A DNA stretch of 64,000 bases, from contig CBDFFQ010000001.1 in the NCBI GenBank assembly GCA_965246835.1, forward strand, positions 558,001-622,000. Reading direction: 5' to 3'. Numbering within the stretch: the first letter of the stretch is position 1; each line of letters starts with the position of its first letter. The notes beneath the pieces were generated by a model. It did not search any database, was not told the DNA's origin, and worked only from the letters and a program-made list of their open reading frames with translations. Both the position numbers and the translations under genes were made by a program. The DNA is from JANPPS01 sp965246835 (GTDB lineage Bacteria > Pseudomonadota > Alphaproteobacteria > Acetobacterales > Acetobacteraceae). Of this stretch, positions 34,460 through 43,024 are shown one piece after another.

Positions 34460-34885
34460 TCAGGCCGCCTGCTGCTCCTCATCGGCCGTCTCCGCGCGGG
34501 GGCCGCTATCCTGGCCCTTGGCGGACACGTCGCGGTCCACGAACTCGATCACCGCCATGGATGCGGCGTCCCCGTAGCGCACGCCGGCGCGCAGCACGCG
34601 GCAATACCCGCCGGAGCGCGCCTTGTAGCGATCGGCCATCGTGGTGAACAGCTTGTCCACGATCCGTTCATCTTGCAGCTGCGCGATCGCCTGGCGCCTT
34701 GCATGCAGGCCGCCACGCTTGCCGAGGGTGATGAGCTTCTCGGCCACGGGCCGTAGCTCCTTCGCCTTCGGCAGCGTGGTGGTGATCTGCTCGTGCTTGA
34801 TCAGCGCCACAGCCATGTTGCGGAACATGGCGAGGCGGTGGCTCGAGGTAACGCTCAGCTTGCGGCCGGATACACCGTGACGCAT
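34460..34885 (-). CDS. rplQ: 50S ribosomal protein L17
   Basis: Last gene of the alpha operon; 141 residues. The N-terminus MRHGVSGRKLSVTSSHRLAM is diagnostic, with the ITLGKRGG segment in the middle. L17 binds 23S rRNA near the exit tunnel. The C-terminal ~20 residues are acidic, with a Gln/Ala end, beyond the E. coli core (127 residues), a common alphaproteobacterial extension. It starts 12 bp after rpoA with a GGAGA ribosome site. Confidence 0.97.
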   Translation of the reverse strand: MRHGVSGRKLSVTSSHRLAMFRNMAVALIKHEQITTTLPKAKELRPVAEKLITLGKRGGLHARRQAIAQLQDERIVDKLFTTMADRYKARSGGYCRVLRAGVRYGDAASMAVIEFVDRDVSAKGQDSGPRAETADEEQQAA

Positions 34886-34897
34886 GGGATGGTCTCC

Positions 34898-35917
34898 TTA
34901 AAAAGGCTCGTCCAGGCGCTTGGCCAGGTCCTCGATGTTTTCCGGCGGCCAGCCCGCCACGCTCATGCCCAGCGCCAGGCCCATCGCCGTCAGCACTTCC
35001 TTGATCTCGTTCAAGGACTTGCGACCGAAGTTCGGGGTGCGCAGCATCTCCTGCTCGGATTTCTGCACGAGGTCGCCGATATAGACGATGTTGTCGTTCT
35101 TCAGGCAGTTGGCACTGCGAACCGACAGCTCGAGCTCGTCCACCTTGCGGAGCAGGTTGCGGTTGAACGGCAGGTCGTCCTGGATCTCGTCCGCACGGGC
35201 CAGCTGCGGCTCGTCGAAGTTGATGAACAGCTGCAGCTGATCCTGCAGGATGCGGGCAGCGAGCGCCACCGCGTCCTCGGGCGTGACCGCGCCATTGGTC
35301 TCGACCTGCAGCAGCAGCTTGTCATAGTCGGTGACCTGACCCACGCGGGTCGGCTCCACCTTGTAGGACACGCGCTTGACCGGCGAGTAGATCGCATCGA
35401 TCGGAATGAGGCCGATCGGCGCATCCTCGGGCCGGTTGCCCATGGCGGGCACGTAGCCCTTGCCGAGGTTGACGGTGAACTCCATGCCGAGCTTCACGCC
35501 GTCATCCAAGGTGCAGATCACGAGGTCGGGGTTCATGACGTCGATGTCATGCCCGGTCTCGATCTGCGCGGCCGTCACTTCGCCGGGGCCGGTCGCGGTC
35601 AGGACCATGCGCTTCGGACCCTCCCCGTGCATGCGGAGCGCTAGCTGCTTGATGTTCAGCACGATGTCGGTGACGTCTTCGCGCACGCCCGGGATGCTGC
35701 TGAATTCATGCAGCACGCCGTCGATCTGCACGGCCGTGACCGCCGCGCCCTGCAAGGAGGACAGCAGCACACGGCGCACGGCGTTCCCGAGTGTCATGCC
35801 GAAGCCGCGCTCCAACGGCTCCGCGACGACGGTCGCGATGCGATGCGGGTCGGACCCGGGCTCGACGTCGAGCTTTTCGGGCTTAATCAAAGACTGCCAG
35901 TTCCGCTGGAGAACCAC
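34898..35917 (-). CDS. rpoA: RNA polymerase subunit alpha
   Basis: A 339-residue alpha subunit: N-terminal dimerisation domain (ERGFGMTLGNAVRRVLLSS) and C-terminal DNA/activator-binding domain (SVRSANCLKNDNIVYIGDLV, NFGRKSLNEIKEVL). The GTG at 35917 is chosen because a GGAGGTA site lies 6 bases upstream and the protein then begins VVLQRNWQSLIKP, as in other alphaproteobacteria. The longer ATG frame to 35938 is rejected. It lies between rpsK and rplQ. Confidence 0.96.
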   Translation of the reverse strand: MVLQRNWQSLIKPEKLDVEPGSDPHRIATVVAEPLERGFGMTLGNAVRRVLLSSLQGAAVTAVQIDGVLHEFSSIPGVREDVTDIVLNIKQLALRMHGEGPKRMVLTATGPGEVTAAQIETGHDIDVMNPDLVICTLDDGVKLGMEFTVNLGKGYVPAMGNRPEDAPIGLIPIDAIYSPVKRVSYKVEPTRVGQVTDYDKLLLQVETNGAVTPEDAVALAARILQDQLQLFINFDEPQLARADEIQDDLPFNRNLLRKVDELELSVRSANCLKNDNIVYIGDLVQKSEQEMLRTPNFGRKSLNEIKEVLTAMGLALGMSVAGWPPENIEDLAKRLDEPF

Positions 35918-35986
35918 GGAGTACCTCCGAAAGCACAAAACCCGGCACCACCGATCGGCGGCGCCGTCGTCAATTCGATGAGCGGA

Positions 35987-36379
35987 TCAGACGCGGCGGC
36001 GCTTGCGCGGGCGGCAGCCGTTATGCGGGATCGGCGTCATGTCGCGGATGGCGGTGATGCCGAAGCCGACGGCCTGCAGCGCACGGAGCGCGCTCTCACG
36101 GCCGGAGCCGGGACCGCTGACCTCGATCTCGAGCGTCTCCATCCCGTGTTCGCGCGCCTTCTTGCCGGCGTCCTCGGCCGCGACCTGGGCGGCGTAGGGA
36201 GTCGATTTGCGGCTGCCCTTGAACCCCTGCGTCCCGGCGCTGGACCAGGCGATGGTGTTGCCCTGGGCGTCGGTGATGGTGATGACGGTGTTGTTGAAGG
36301 TCGCGGCGACGTGGGCCACGCCGGCGATGATGTTCTTGCGCTCCTTCTTACGGGTGCGCGCTGCGGCGGGCTTCGCCAT
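35987..36379 (-). CDS. rpsK: 30S ribosomal protein S11
   Basis: A 130-residue platform protein of the small subunit. The conserved GVAHVAATFNNTVITITD, GTQGFKGSRKSTPYAAQ and C-terminal IPHNGCRPRKRRRV are all present. It follows rpsM by 66 bp and precedes rpoA in the alpha operon; rpsD (S4) is not between rpsK and rpoA as it would be in E. coli. Confidence 0.97.
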   Translation of the reverse strand: MAKPAAARTRKKERKNIIAGVAHVAATFNNTVITITDAQGNTIAWSSAGTQGFKGSRKSTPYAAQVAAEDAGKKAREHGMETLEIEVSGPGSGRESALRALQAVGFGITAIRDMTPIPHNGCRPRKRRRV

Positions 36380-36445
36380 GAGGTGATCCTATCCTTACCA
36401 GGCCGCACAAGGCGGCATATTCCGAACGAGAGCGGGGCCGAAGCC

Positions 36446-36823
36446 CTACTTCGTGACCTTCTTCTTGCCGGCGATCGCCACCGCCTTGCCCTTGCGGGTC
36501 CGGGCGTTCGTGTGCGTCCGCTGGCCATGCACCGGCAGGCCGCGCCGATGACGCAGGCCGCGATAGCAGCCCAGATCCATCAGCCGCTTGATGTTCATCG
36601 CGACCTCACGCCGCAGATCACCCTCGACCCGGTAGTCACGGTCGATCAGCTCGCGGATGCGAAGCACCTCCTCATCCGATAGCTGATTCACCCGGCGGTC
36701 CTCGGGGATGCTCAGCTTCGTGCAGATATCGACGGCGTTGGCCGGGCCGATACCGTAGATGTAGCGAAGGCTGATCAGCACCCGCTTGTTGGTCGGGATG
36801 TTCACACCGGCAATACGCGCCAC
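36446..36823 (-). CDS. rpsM: 30S ribosomal protein S13
   Basis: A 125-residue head protein contacting tRNA and L5. VARIAGVNIPTNKRV, YIYGIGPANA and the basic tail HGQRTHTNARTRKGK are typical. The GTG at 36823 has an AGGAG site 7 bases upstream; the frame to 36850 gives an extra non-conserved N-terminus and is rejected. A promoter candidate lies 130-155 bp upstream, making this the first gene of a separate alpha transcript. Confidence 0.97.
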   Translation of the reverse strand: MARIAGVNIPTNKRVLISLRYIYGIGPANAVDICTKLSIPEDRRVNQLSDEEVLRIRELIDRDYRVEGDLRREVAMNIKRLMDLGCYRGLRHRRGLPVHGQRTHTNARTRKGKAVAIAGKKKVTK

Positions 36824-36952
36824 GCTTAAACTCCTGTCGCCTCGCGCCACAGATGCGGCCGAGGTCGTTGGTGAACCCCTGCTCGCCAGGGCGCTGGGGG
36901 TCCGATGGGAATGCGATAGCCCGGCGATCCAAACACCAAGCTAAGGGCGGGA

Positions 36953-36980
36953 GATATACTGGCCATCGCCCGAGAGTCAA
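36953..36980 (-). promoter_or_regulatory. Candidate promoter for the alpha operon (rpsM-rpsK-rpoA-rplQ)
   Basis: TTGACT (36980-36975), 16 bases, then TATATC (36958-36953), in the 190-bp gap between adk and rpsM. Five of six -35 bases match consensus and the -10 is TATA-rich, rare in this GC-rich window. Confidence 0.6.
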
Positions 36981-37013
36981 CCGACTGAGATCAAATCATC
37001 GTGAGGTGACGCG

Positions 37014-37694
37014 TTATGTCGCTTTAACAGGGCTGAGCGCAGCGACCGCTCCCTCGATGGCCTGTGTGACATCGTCCATCGGCGCCATCCCATCCAATGT
37101 GATCAGGCGACCCGCCGCCTTGTAATGCGGCAGGATTGGCGCCGTCTGCGTGTGATACGCCGTCAGGCGCGCGGCCACGGTCTCTCGCCGGTCATCGGCC
37201 CGGCGCGCGAACTCAAGGCTGCCGCACACGTCGCAGGTGTTCTCCACCCGGGGTTTGTGAAAGGTGTCGTGATAGCCTTCGCCGCACTTGGCGCAGGTGA
37301 AGCGGCCCGCGATCCGGTCCACCAGCGCGTCGTCATCCACCTTCAACTCGATCACCGCGTCGATCCGCATGCCTGCGCGATCCAGCATGGCGTCCAGCGC
37401 CTCCGCCTGCGGAACCGTGCGGGGAAAGCCGTCCAGGATGAACCCGCGCGCCGCATCGGGCTGCGCGATCCGGTTCTGCAGCATGTCGATCAGGATGTCG
37501 TCGGAAACCAGCAGGCCGGCCTCCATCACCGCTTTCGCCCGTTGGCCGACGGCGCTACCGGCCTTCACCTCCGCCCGCAGCATGTCCCCGGTCGAGATCT
37601 GCGCCACGCCATGCGCCTGCTCGAGTCGCTTGGCCTGCGTGCCTTTGCCGGCGCCGGGCGGGCCGAGCAGGATCAGGTTCAAAGGGCGCATCAT
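37014..37694 (-). CDS. adk: Adenylate kinase (zinc-lid type)
   Basis: A 226-residue kinase balancing ATP, ADP and AMP. The P-loop GPPGAGKGT is at 11-19 and GFPRTVPQ at 89-96. The lid has four cysteines (134, 137, 154, 157) that should bind zinc, unlike the zinc-free E. coli enzyme. Two ATGs in a row start the gene, the first overlapping the secY stop by one base. The secY-adk order is usual. Much longer open frames through here are shadows. Confidence 0.96.
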   Translation of the reverse strand: MMRPLNLILLGPPGAGKGTQAKRLEQAHGVAQISTGDMLRAEVKAGSAVGQRAKAVMEAGLLVSDDILIDMLQNRIAQPDAARGFILDGFPRTVPQAEALDAMLDRAGMRIDAVIELKVDDDALVDRIAGRFTCAKCGEGYHDTFHKPRVENTCDVCGSLEFARRADDRRETVAARLTAYHTQTAPILPHYKAAGRLITLDGMAPMDDVTQAIEGAVAALSPVKAT

Positions 37695-39037
37695 CACCGC
37701 GGACGCCCCTTCACCTTGGCTTTGCGGATCAGGCCCTCGTACTGGTGTGCCAACAAATGGGACTGAATCTGCGTCACGGTATCCATCGTCACCGACACGA
37801 TGATCATGAGGCTGGTGCCGCCGAAGTAGAATGGCACGCCATACCGGGCGATCAGGATCTCCGGCAGCATGCAGACGATGCAGAGATAGATGGCGCCGAC
37901 CGTGGTGAGCCGCGTCAGGATCACGTCGAAATAGCTGGCGGTGTTGGAGCCCGGCCGCACACCGGGGATGAACCCGCCATATTTCTTCAGGTTGTCCGCG
38001 GTCTCTTCGGGGTTGAACACGACGGCCGTGTAGAAATACGAGAAGAAGATGATCATGCCGGCATAGGCCAGCATGTATCCGGGCTCCCCATGCGCGAGCT
38101 TCTGCCCGATCCAGGCGAGCCATCCATTGGAGTTCTCGGCCGAGAACCCGGCAATCGTGGCCGGGATCAGCAGGATCGAGCTGGCGAAGATCGGTGGGAT
38201 CACGCCCGCCGTGTTCACCTTCAACGGCATGTGCGTGCTGTCGCCACCGAACATGCGCTGTCCGACCTGGCGCTTCGGATACTGGATCGCGACTCGGCGC
38301 TGCGCCCGCTCCATGAACACCACGAACGCCACGACCGCGACCGCGATCACGATGAACACCACGATGAACACCGGAGACAGCGCGCCGGTGCGGCCGAGTT
38401 CCAGCAGGTTCACCAGCGCACTGGGCAAATTCGCGACGATGCCGGCGAAGATGATCAGGCTGGTGCCGTTGCCGACGCCCCGCGCGGTGATCTGCTCGCC
38501 CAGCCACATCAGGAACATCGTGCCGCCCACGAGGGTGACCACGCACGACACGCGGAAGAACAGGCCCGGATCCGTCACCGCCGCGGCGAAACTGCCCCGC
38601 ATGCCCTCGAGCCCGACCGCGATGCCGTAGGACTGCACGAGCGCGATCAGCACCGTCAGGTAGCGCGTATACTGGTTCAGCTTCTTGCGCCCGCTCTCCC
38701 CCTCCTTCTTCAGGGCCTCGAGCGAGGGGACCGCCGCCGACATCAGCTGCACGATGATGGAGGCGCTGATGTAGGGCATGATGTTCAGCGCGAACACGGT
38801 CATGCGGCCCAGCGCCCCACCGCTGAACATGTCGAACATGCCGAGGATGCCGCCGCCATGCTGGGACAGCATCTCGCCCATCACGCTGGCGTCGACGCCG
38901 GGCACGGGGATGTAGGTGCCGATCCGATAGACCAGCAGCGCGCCCAGGGTGAACCAGATCCGCTTTTTCAGCTCCGTCGCCTTCGCGAACGTGCCGAGGC
39001 TCATGCTGGAGGCGAGTTGTTCGGCCGCAGAGGCCAT
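37694..39037 (-). CDS. secY: Protein translocase subunit SecY
   Basis: A 447-residue, ten-helix channel subunit of the SecYEG translocon. Recognisable are the N-terminal TELKKRIWFTLGALLVYRIGTYIPVPG, the GMFDMFSGG plug-region segment and the cytosolic loops with VGQRMFGGDSTHMPLKVN. It is the last spc-operon gene, 112 bp after rplO. secE and secG are not in this window. Confidence 0.97.
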   Translation of the reverse strand: MASAAEQLASSMSLGTFAKATELKKRIWFTLGALLVYRIGTYIPVPGVDASVMGEMLSQHGGGILGMFDMFSGGALGRMTVFALNIMPYISASIIVQLMSAAVPSLEALKKEGESGRKKLNQYTRYLTVLIALVQSYGIAVGLEGMRGSFAAAVTDPGLFFRVSCVVTLVGGTMFLMWLGEQITARGVGNGTSLIIFAGIVANLPSALVNLLELGRTGALSPVFIVVFIVIAVAVVAFVVFMERAQRRVAIQYPKRQVGQRMFGGDSTHMPLKVNTAGVIPPIFASSILLIPATIAGFSAENSNGWLAWIGQKLAHGEPGYMLAYAGMIIFFSYFYTAVVFNPEETADNLKKYGGFIPGVRPGSNTASYFDVILTRLTTVGAIYLCIVCMLPEILIARYGVPFYFGGTSLMIIVSVTMDTVTQIQSHLLAHQYEGLIRKAKVKGRPR

Positions 39038-39149
39038 CAGGCGTCTCCCATCAACGAAGCGGCGCCCGCCGGGGCTCGACCTTCGAACCGCCAGGGGCGC
39101 CGTTCACCTATACTATCCTGGCCTGCCCCGCGCCATCGGCGCCAGACTC

Positions 39150-39641
39150 TCAGGCAGCCGTAGCGTCCGCCGGAGTCGCCGGCGCCAGCAGCGTGACAGT
39201 GCCGCCCGCCGCCTCGACCGCCGCGACCGCCGTGGCCGACGCGCCGGAAACCGTCACCCGGATCGGACGCGAGATCGCGCCCATGCCGAGCAGCCGCACG
39301 CCGTGCACCTTCGCCAGGCGCACCAGCCCGGCGTTCGCGAGGGCCGCCTCCGTGATCGCCTCAGCCGCATCCAGCTTGCCGGCAGCGATGGCCTTGTCGA
39401 TCGCGCCCAAATTGATCGGCGCATATTCCTTGCGGAACAGGTTGTGGAACCCGCGCTTCGGCAGCCGGCGATAGATCGGGAGCTGACCGCCCTCGAACCC
39501 GTTCAGCGACACCCCTTCGCGCGCCTTCTGGCCCTTCACGCCCTTACCGGACGTCTTGCCCTTGCCGGAGCCGATGCCGCGGCCGACCCGCTTGAACTTC
39601 CGGCGCGCGCCCTCGTTGTCGCGCAGTTCGTTCAGCTTCAT
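39150..39641 (-). CDS. rplO: 50S ribosomal protein L15
   Basis: A 163-residue large-subunit assembly protein. MKLNELRDNEGARRKFKRVGRG with the Gly/Lys-rich GKGKTSGKGVKGQKAR arm and FEGGQLPIYRRLPKRGF are diagnostic. The end is an Ala/Pro/Thr tail. Its ATG overlaps the rpmD stop (ATGA). Confidence 0.97.
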   Translation of the reverse strand: MKLNELRDNEGARRKFKRVGRGIGSGKGKTSGKGVKGQKAREGVSLNGFEGGQLPIYRRLPKRGFHNLFRKEYAPINLGAIDKAIAAGKLDAAEAITEAALANAGLVRLAKVHGVRLLGMGAISRPIRVTVSGASATAVAAVEAAGGTVTLLAPATPADATAA

Positions 39642-39835
39642 TTCACGTCCTCCACCTGGACCAGGTGCTGCACGGTGCGGATCATGCCGCGCACGGCGGG
39701 CGTGTCCTCCAACACCCGCGTCGAGCGGATCTTGTTGAGGCCCAGCCCGACCAGCGTGCCGATCTGGTTCTTCTTGCGGCCCAAGCCGGACGCGACCTGC
39801 GTCACGCGGACCATCGGCTTATGCGTCTCAGACAT
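39638..39835 (-). CDS. rpmD: 50S ribosomal protein L30
   Basis: A 65-residue ferredoxin-like ribosomal protein. VTQVASGLGRKKNQIGTLVGLGL and the ending VRGMIRTVQHLVQVEDV match L30. The ATG at 39835 (MSETHKP) overlaps the rpsE 3' end by 8 bp and gives the standard size; the longer frame to 39904 is an artefact inside rpsE. Confidence 0.95.
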   Translation of the reverse strand: MSETHKPMVRVTQVASGLGRKKNQIGTLVGLGLNKIRSTRVLEDTPAVRGMIRTVQHLVQVEDVK

Positions 39836-40412
39836 CGGCCGTCTCCGTGCCAGCATCCGCGACCTCATCCCGCTTGCCCAGGATGTCCGACACCTTCTTG
39901 CCACGCCGGGCCGCGACCGAGCGCGGGCTGCCGCAGCGGGCGAGTGCGGCGAAGGTCGCCTTCACCATGTTGTGGGGGTTGCGGCTGCCGAGGCTTTTGG
40001 CCACGACGTCACCGATGCCCAGCGTCTCGAACACGGCGCGCATCGGGCCGCCGGCGATGATGCCGGTGCCGGCCGTGCTGCTGCGCAGGATCACGTGCCC
40101 GGCGCCGAAATTGCCTTCCACGTCGTGATGCAGGGTGCGGCCTTCTTTCAACGGCACCCGGATCATCGTCTTCTTGGCCCGCTCGGTCGCCTTGCGGATC
40201 GCCTCCGGCACCTCGCGCGCCTTGCCGGCGCCGTAGCCGACGCGGCCCTTCTGGTCACCGACCACCACCAGCGCCGCGAACGCGAACCTGCGGCCGCCCT
40301 TCACCACCTTCGCCACGCGGTTGATCGTGACCAGCTTGTCGATCAGATCGTCGCCGCCGTCGCGGTCCCGGTCGCGGCCACGCCCGCCGCCGTCCCGTGC
40401 TTCCCGTGCCAT
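39828..40412 (-). CDS. rpsE: 30S ribosomal protein S5
   Basis: A 194-residue protein of the small-subunit body, involved in accuracy and mRNA entry. LIDKLVTINRVAKVVKGGRRF and GAGKAREVPEAIRKA are diagnostic. A short Arg/Asp/Gly-rich N-terminal stretch and an acidic C-terminus extend it beyond the E. coli size. It lies between rplR and rpmD. Confidence 0.97.
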   Translation of the reverse strand: MAREARDGGGRGRDRDRDGGDDLIDKLVTINRVAKVVKGGRRFAFAALVVVGDQKGRVGYGAGKAREVPEAIRKATERAKKTMIRVPLKEGRTLHHDVEGNFGAGHVILRSSTAGTGIIAGGPMRAVFETLGIGDVVAKSLGSRNPHNMVKATFAALARCGSPRSVAARRGKKVSDILGKRDEVADAGTETADV

Positions 40413-40423
40413 ATCGATTGCCC

Positions 40424-40786
40424 CTAGAACGCCAGACCGCCCTCTCGGGCGGCCTCGGCCAGCGCCTTGACGCGGCCGTGATAGAGATACGAGCCGCGGT
40501 CGAACACGACCAGCGTCACGCCGGCCGCGGTCGCCCGCTCGGCCACCAGCTTGCCGACCGCCGCCGCGGCGCCCTTGTCGGCCCCGGTCTTGAGTCCGGC
40601 CTTCAACCCCTTGTCCAGGCTCGATGCCGCCGCCAAGGTCCGCCCCTGCGCGTCGTCGATCACCTGGGCATAGATGTGCTTGCCCGAGCGGAACACCGAC
40701 AGGCGCGGGCGCCCGGCCGATTTCTGCTTCAACTGATAGCGCAGCCGCTCCCGCCGCCGCGCCTTGAGATCCTGAGGAGCGCTCAT
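40424..40786 (-). CDS. rplR: 50S ribosomal protein L18
   Basis: A 120-residue 5S rRNA-binding protein. The N-terminal RRRERLRYQLKQKSAGRPRLSV and the end GSYLYHGRVKALAEAAREGGL match L18. It forms the central protuberance with L5 and L25. One base separates it from rplF. Confidence 0.97.
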   Translation of the reverse strand: MSAPQDLKARRRERLRYQLKQKSAGRPRLSVFRSGKHIYAQVIDDAQGRTLAAASSLDKGLKAGLKTGADKGAAAAVGKLVAERATAAGVTLVVFDRGSYLYHGRVKALAEAAREGGLAF

Positions 40787-40787
40787 C

Positions 40788-41321
40788 TTACTTCTTCTTG
40801 CCTTCCTTGCGCCGGATCGTCTCGGTATCGTATTTCACGCCCTTGCCCTTATACGGCTCCGGCGGGCGATACCCGCGGATCTCGGCCGCGACCTGACCGA
40901 CCTGCCGCTTGTCCACGCCCGTGATAGAGATCGTGGTCGGCTTCGGCGTCGTGATCGTGATGCCTTCCGGCACCGGATACACCACGTCATGCGAGAAACC
41001 GAGGTTCACCACCAGGTTCTTACCTTGCACCGCGGCGCGGAAACCGGTGCCGTTGATCTCCAGCACCTTGGTATACCCGGCCGAGACGCCCTGCACCATG
41101 CTGGCGACCAGCGCCCGCGTCGTGCCCCACATCATCCGGGCCGGGGTGGTGGTGCCACGCGGCTTCACCGTCACCTGGTTGCCCTCAATCGTCGTGTCCA
41201 CCAGGTCGGTCAGCTTCAGGGACAACGTCCCGAGCTTGCCCTTGGTCGACAGGATGCCATCCACGATCGCCACCGTCACGCCCGCCGGGACCTCGACGGG
41301 GTATTTGCCTACACGAGACAT
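40788..41321 (-). CDS. rplF: 50S ribosomal protein L6
   Basis: A 177-residue protein near the sarcin-ricin loop, with two related domains. MSRVGKYPVEVPAGV and the C-terminal RGYRPPEPYKGKGVKYDTE are diagnostic. A Lys-rich tail ends the protein. It follows rpsH by 12 bp. Confidence 0.97.
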   Translation of the reverse strand: MSRVGKYPVEVPAGVTVAIVDGILSTKGKLGTLSLKLTDLVDTTIEGNQVTVKPRGTTTPARMMWGTTRALVASMVQGVSAGYTKVLEINGTGFRAAVQGKNLVVNLGFSHDVVYPVPEGITITTPKPTTISITGVDKRQVGQVAAEIRGYRPPEPYKGKGVKYDTETIRRKEGKKK

Positions 41322-41333
41322 TCCCGATCTCCC

Positions 41334-41732
41334 TTAGAACACGCGGAACAGCACTTCGCCGCCCACATTGGCCGCGCGCGCCTCACCATCGCTCAATACA
41401 CCGCGGGGCGTCGACAGGATCGACACGCCCAGCCCGGCATACACCCGCGGCAACTCCTTGATCTTCGAATACACCCGGCGGCCCGGTTTGGACACGCGGG
41501 TGATCTCCTTGATCACGGGCTCCCCCTCGGAATACTTCAGCTCGATACGGAGCTGCGCCACACCGGGGCGAACCTCCTCGGCCGCGTAGCCCCGGATGAA
41601 GCCTTCGCGCTTCAACGCCTCGAGCACGCCGGCGCGGAGCTTGGACGCGGGCGCCACGCACATCGTGTGCCGGCTGCGCTGCGCATTGCGGATACGGGTG
41701 ATCATGTCACCCAACGGATCGGACATGGACAT
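41334..41732 (-). CDS. rpsH: 30S ribosomal protein S8
   Basis: A 132-residue 16S rRNA-binding protein and, in E. coli, the translational repressor of the spc operon. SDPLGDMITRIRNAQ and the C-terminal STPRGVLSDGEARAANVGGEVL are typical. Start may be the first or second ATG (MSMSDP). Whether S8 regulates this operon is not visible; no S8-like site was confirmed before rplE. Confidence 0.97.
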   Translation of the reverse strand: MSMSDPLGDMITRIRNAQRSRHTMCVAPASKLRAGVLEALKREGFIRGYAAEEVRPGVAQLRIELKYSEGEPVIKEITRVSKPGRRVYSKIKELPRVYAGLGVSILSTPRGVLSDGEARAANVGGEVLFRVF

Positions 41733-41744
41733 GGTCCGGGCTCC

Positions 41745-42050
41745 TTACCAGCTCGCCTTGACCATACCGGGCAATTGCCCGGAATTGGCCAGGGACCGGA
41801 GCATGTTCCGGGACAGCTTGAACTTGCGGTAATTGCCGCGCGGCCGGCCCGTGAGCGCGCAGCGCAGGCGGACCCGCACCGCGGCGCCGTTGCGCGGCAG
41901 CTGCGCCAGCTTGACCGATGCCTCGAACCGCTCCTCGACCGGAACGCTCCGGTCCATGACCTGGGCCTTCAGCTCCGCCCGCTTCGACTTGTCGCGGGAG
42001 GCCATGCGCTCCCGCTTCAAATTGCGGTTCACCGCCGATGTCTTCGCCAT
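41745..42050 (-). CDS. rpsN: 30S ribosomal protein S14 (zinc-free type)
   Basis: A 101-residue S14 of the long, zinc-independent type, without the CxxC pairs of short S14. It has the conserved NGAAVRVRLRCALTGRPRG and FKLSRNMLRSLANSGQLPG segments. It sits between rplE and rpsH, after a 61-bp gap with a strong hairpin. Confidence 0.97.
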   Translation of the reverse strand: MAKTSAVNRNLKRERMASRDKSKRAELKAQVMDRSVPVEERFEASVKLAQLPRNGAAVRVRLRCALTGRPRGNYRKFKLSRNMLRSLANSGQLPGMVKASW

Positions 42051-42071
42051 TCTCGTCTACTCCTCGGAACT

Positions 42072-42090
42072 TGCTCCCGGAGCGGGAGCA
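42072..42090 (-). promoter_or_regulatory. Intercistronic hairpin between rplE and rpsN
   Basis: TGCTCCCG and CGGGAGCA form a perfect 8-bp stem around a 3-base loop, about 22 bases after the rplE stop. On the plus strand it is followed by TTTT, but transcription runs the other way. It may be an mRNA-processing or stability element. Confidence 0.4.
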
Positions 42091-42111
42091 GTTTTCCAAA
42101 CGCGTTAAGTC

Positions 42112-42699
42112 TTAAGCCGCGAACGGCACGTCGAACGCCTTCAGCAGGGCTTTCGCCTCCGCATCGGTCTTCGCCGTCGTCACGAACACGATGTCCATGC
42201 CCCGGATGTCGGTCACCTTGTCGTAGGCGATTTCCGGGAAAATGATCTGCTCCTTGAGCCCCATCGCGAAATTGCCGCGCCCGTCGAAGCCCTTGCCGGC
42301 CGGGATGCCACGGAAGTCGCGCACACGCGGCAGCGCGATCGTCACCAGACGATCCAGGAACTCGAACATGCGGGACTTGCGCAGCGTGACCTTACAGCCG
42401 ATCGGCAGGCCCTCGCGGATCTTGAAACCGGCGATCGCCTTTTTCGCCAGCGTCTTCACCGGCTTCTGCCCGGCGATCAGCGTCAGCTCCGCCAGCGCGC
42501 TGTCCAGCTTCTTCTGGTCGCCGGCGGCTTCGCCCACGCCCATGTTGATCACGATCTTCTCGAGCTTCGGCACGCGCATCGGGTTCGTGTAGCCGAACTC
42601 CTCCAGCAGCTTCGCCTTGATCTCGGTATTGTAGCGCACCAGCATGCGCGGCATCTCGCGGGTCTCGCCCACATCGCCAGTCGTCGTTGTCTCGCTCAT
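42112..42699 (-). CDS. rplE: 50S ribosomal protein L5
   Basis: A 195-residue 5S rRNA-binding protein of the central protuberance. VPKLEKIVINMGVGEA, TLIAGQKPVKTLAKKAIAGFK and the C-terminal DIVFVTTAKTDAEAKALL are diagnostic. The first ~15 residues (Thr/Glu-rich) extend the usual start, so the ATG at 42654 near MPRML is an alternative. Confidence 0.97.
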   Translation of the reverse strand: MSETTTTGDVGETREMPRMLVRYNTEIKAKLLEEFGYTNPMRVPKLEKIVINMGVGEAAGDQKKLDSALAELTLIAGQKPVKTLAKKAIAGFKIREGLPIGCKVTLRKSRMFEFLDRLVTIALPRVRDFRGIPAGKGFDGRGNFAMGLKEQIIFPEIAYDKVTDIRGMDIVFVTTAKTDAEAKALLKAFDVPFAA

Positions 42700-42703
42700 C
42701 GCC

Positions 42704-43024
42704 TTAGCTCTCGATCACGGTGCCGCTGCCCCGGGCGAACCGCACCTTGCGGCCGTCCTCCAGGACCCGGAACCCCACGCGGGTCGGCTTGTCCGTCTTG
42801 GGATCGAGCAGCGCGAGGTTGGACAGGTGAATCGTCGCCTCCTGCTCGATGATGCCGCCGGGCTGACCCATGCCCTGCGCCTTGGTGTGCTTCTTGGCGA
42901 TGTTCACGCCCTTCACCACCGCCCGCGCGTCCTTCGGGCGAACGGCGAGCACTTCGCCCCGCTTGCCCTTGTCGGCGCCGGTGATGACAACGACCGTGTC
43001 ACCCTTCTTGATGCGGGCAGCCAT
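42704..43024 (-). CDS. rplX: 50S ribosomal protein L24
   Basis: A 106-residue assembly-initiator protein of the large subunit. An N-terminal KOW motif (KKGDTVVVITGADKGKRGEV) and the central HTKAQGMGQPGGIIEQEATIH are typical. Its ATG shares one base with the rplN stop, showing tight coupling. Confidence 0.97.
   Translation of the reverse strand: MAARIKKGDTVVVITGADKGKRGEVLAVRPKDARAVVKGVNIAKKHTKAQGMGQPGGIIEQEATIHLSNLALLDPKTDKPTRVGFRVLEDGRKVRFARGSGTVIES

Noticed and set aside
35918..35938. ATG start for rpoA seven codons upstream
   Set aside because: The GTG at 35917 has a GGAGGTA site at good spacing and gives the conserved alphaproteobacterial N-terminus.
37695..38546. Extended upstream reading of adenylate kinase as a 510-residue protein
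   Set aside because: The extra residues are secY in another frame. Adk begins at the paired ATGs at 37689-37694 next to the secY stop.
42072..42090. Rho-independent terminator inside the spc operon
   Set aside because: The T-run follows the stem only on the plus strand, while all genes here are transcribed from the minus strand, so termination is unlikely.
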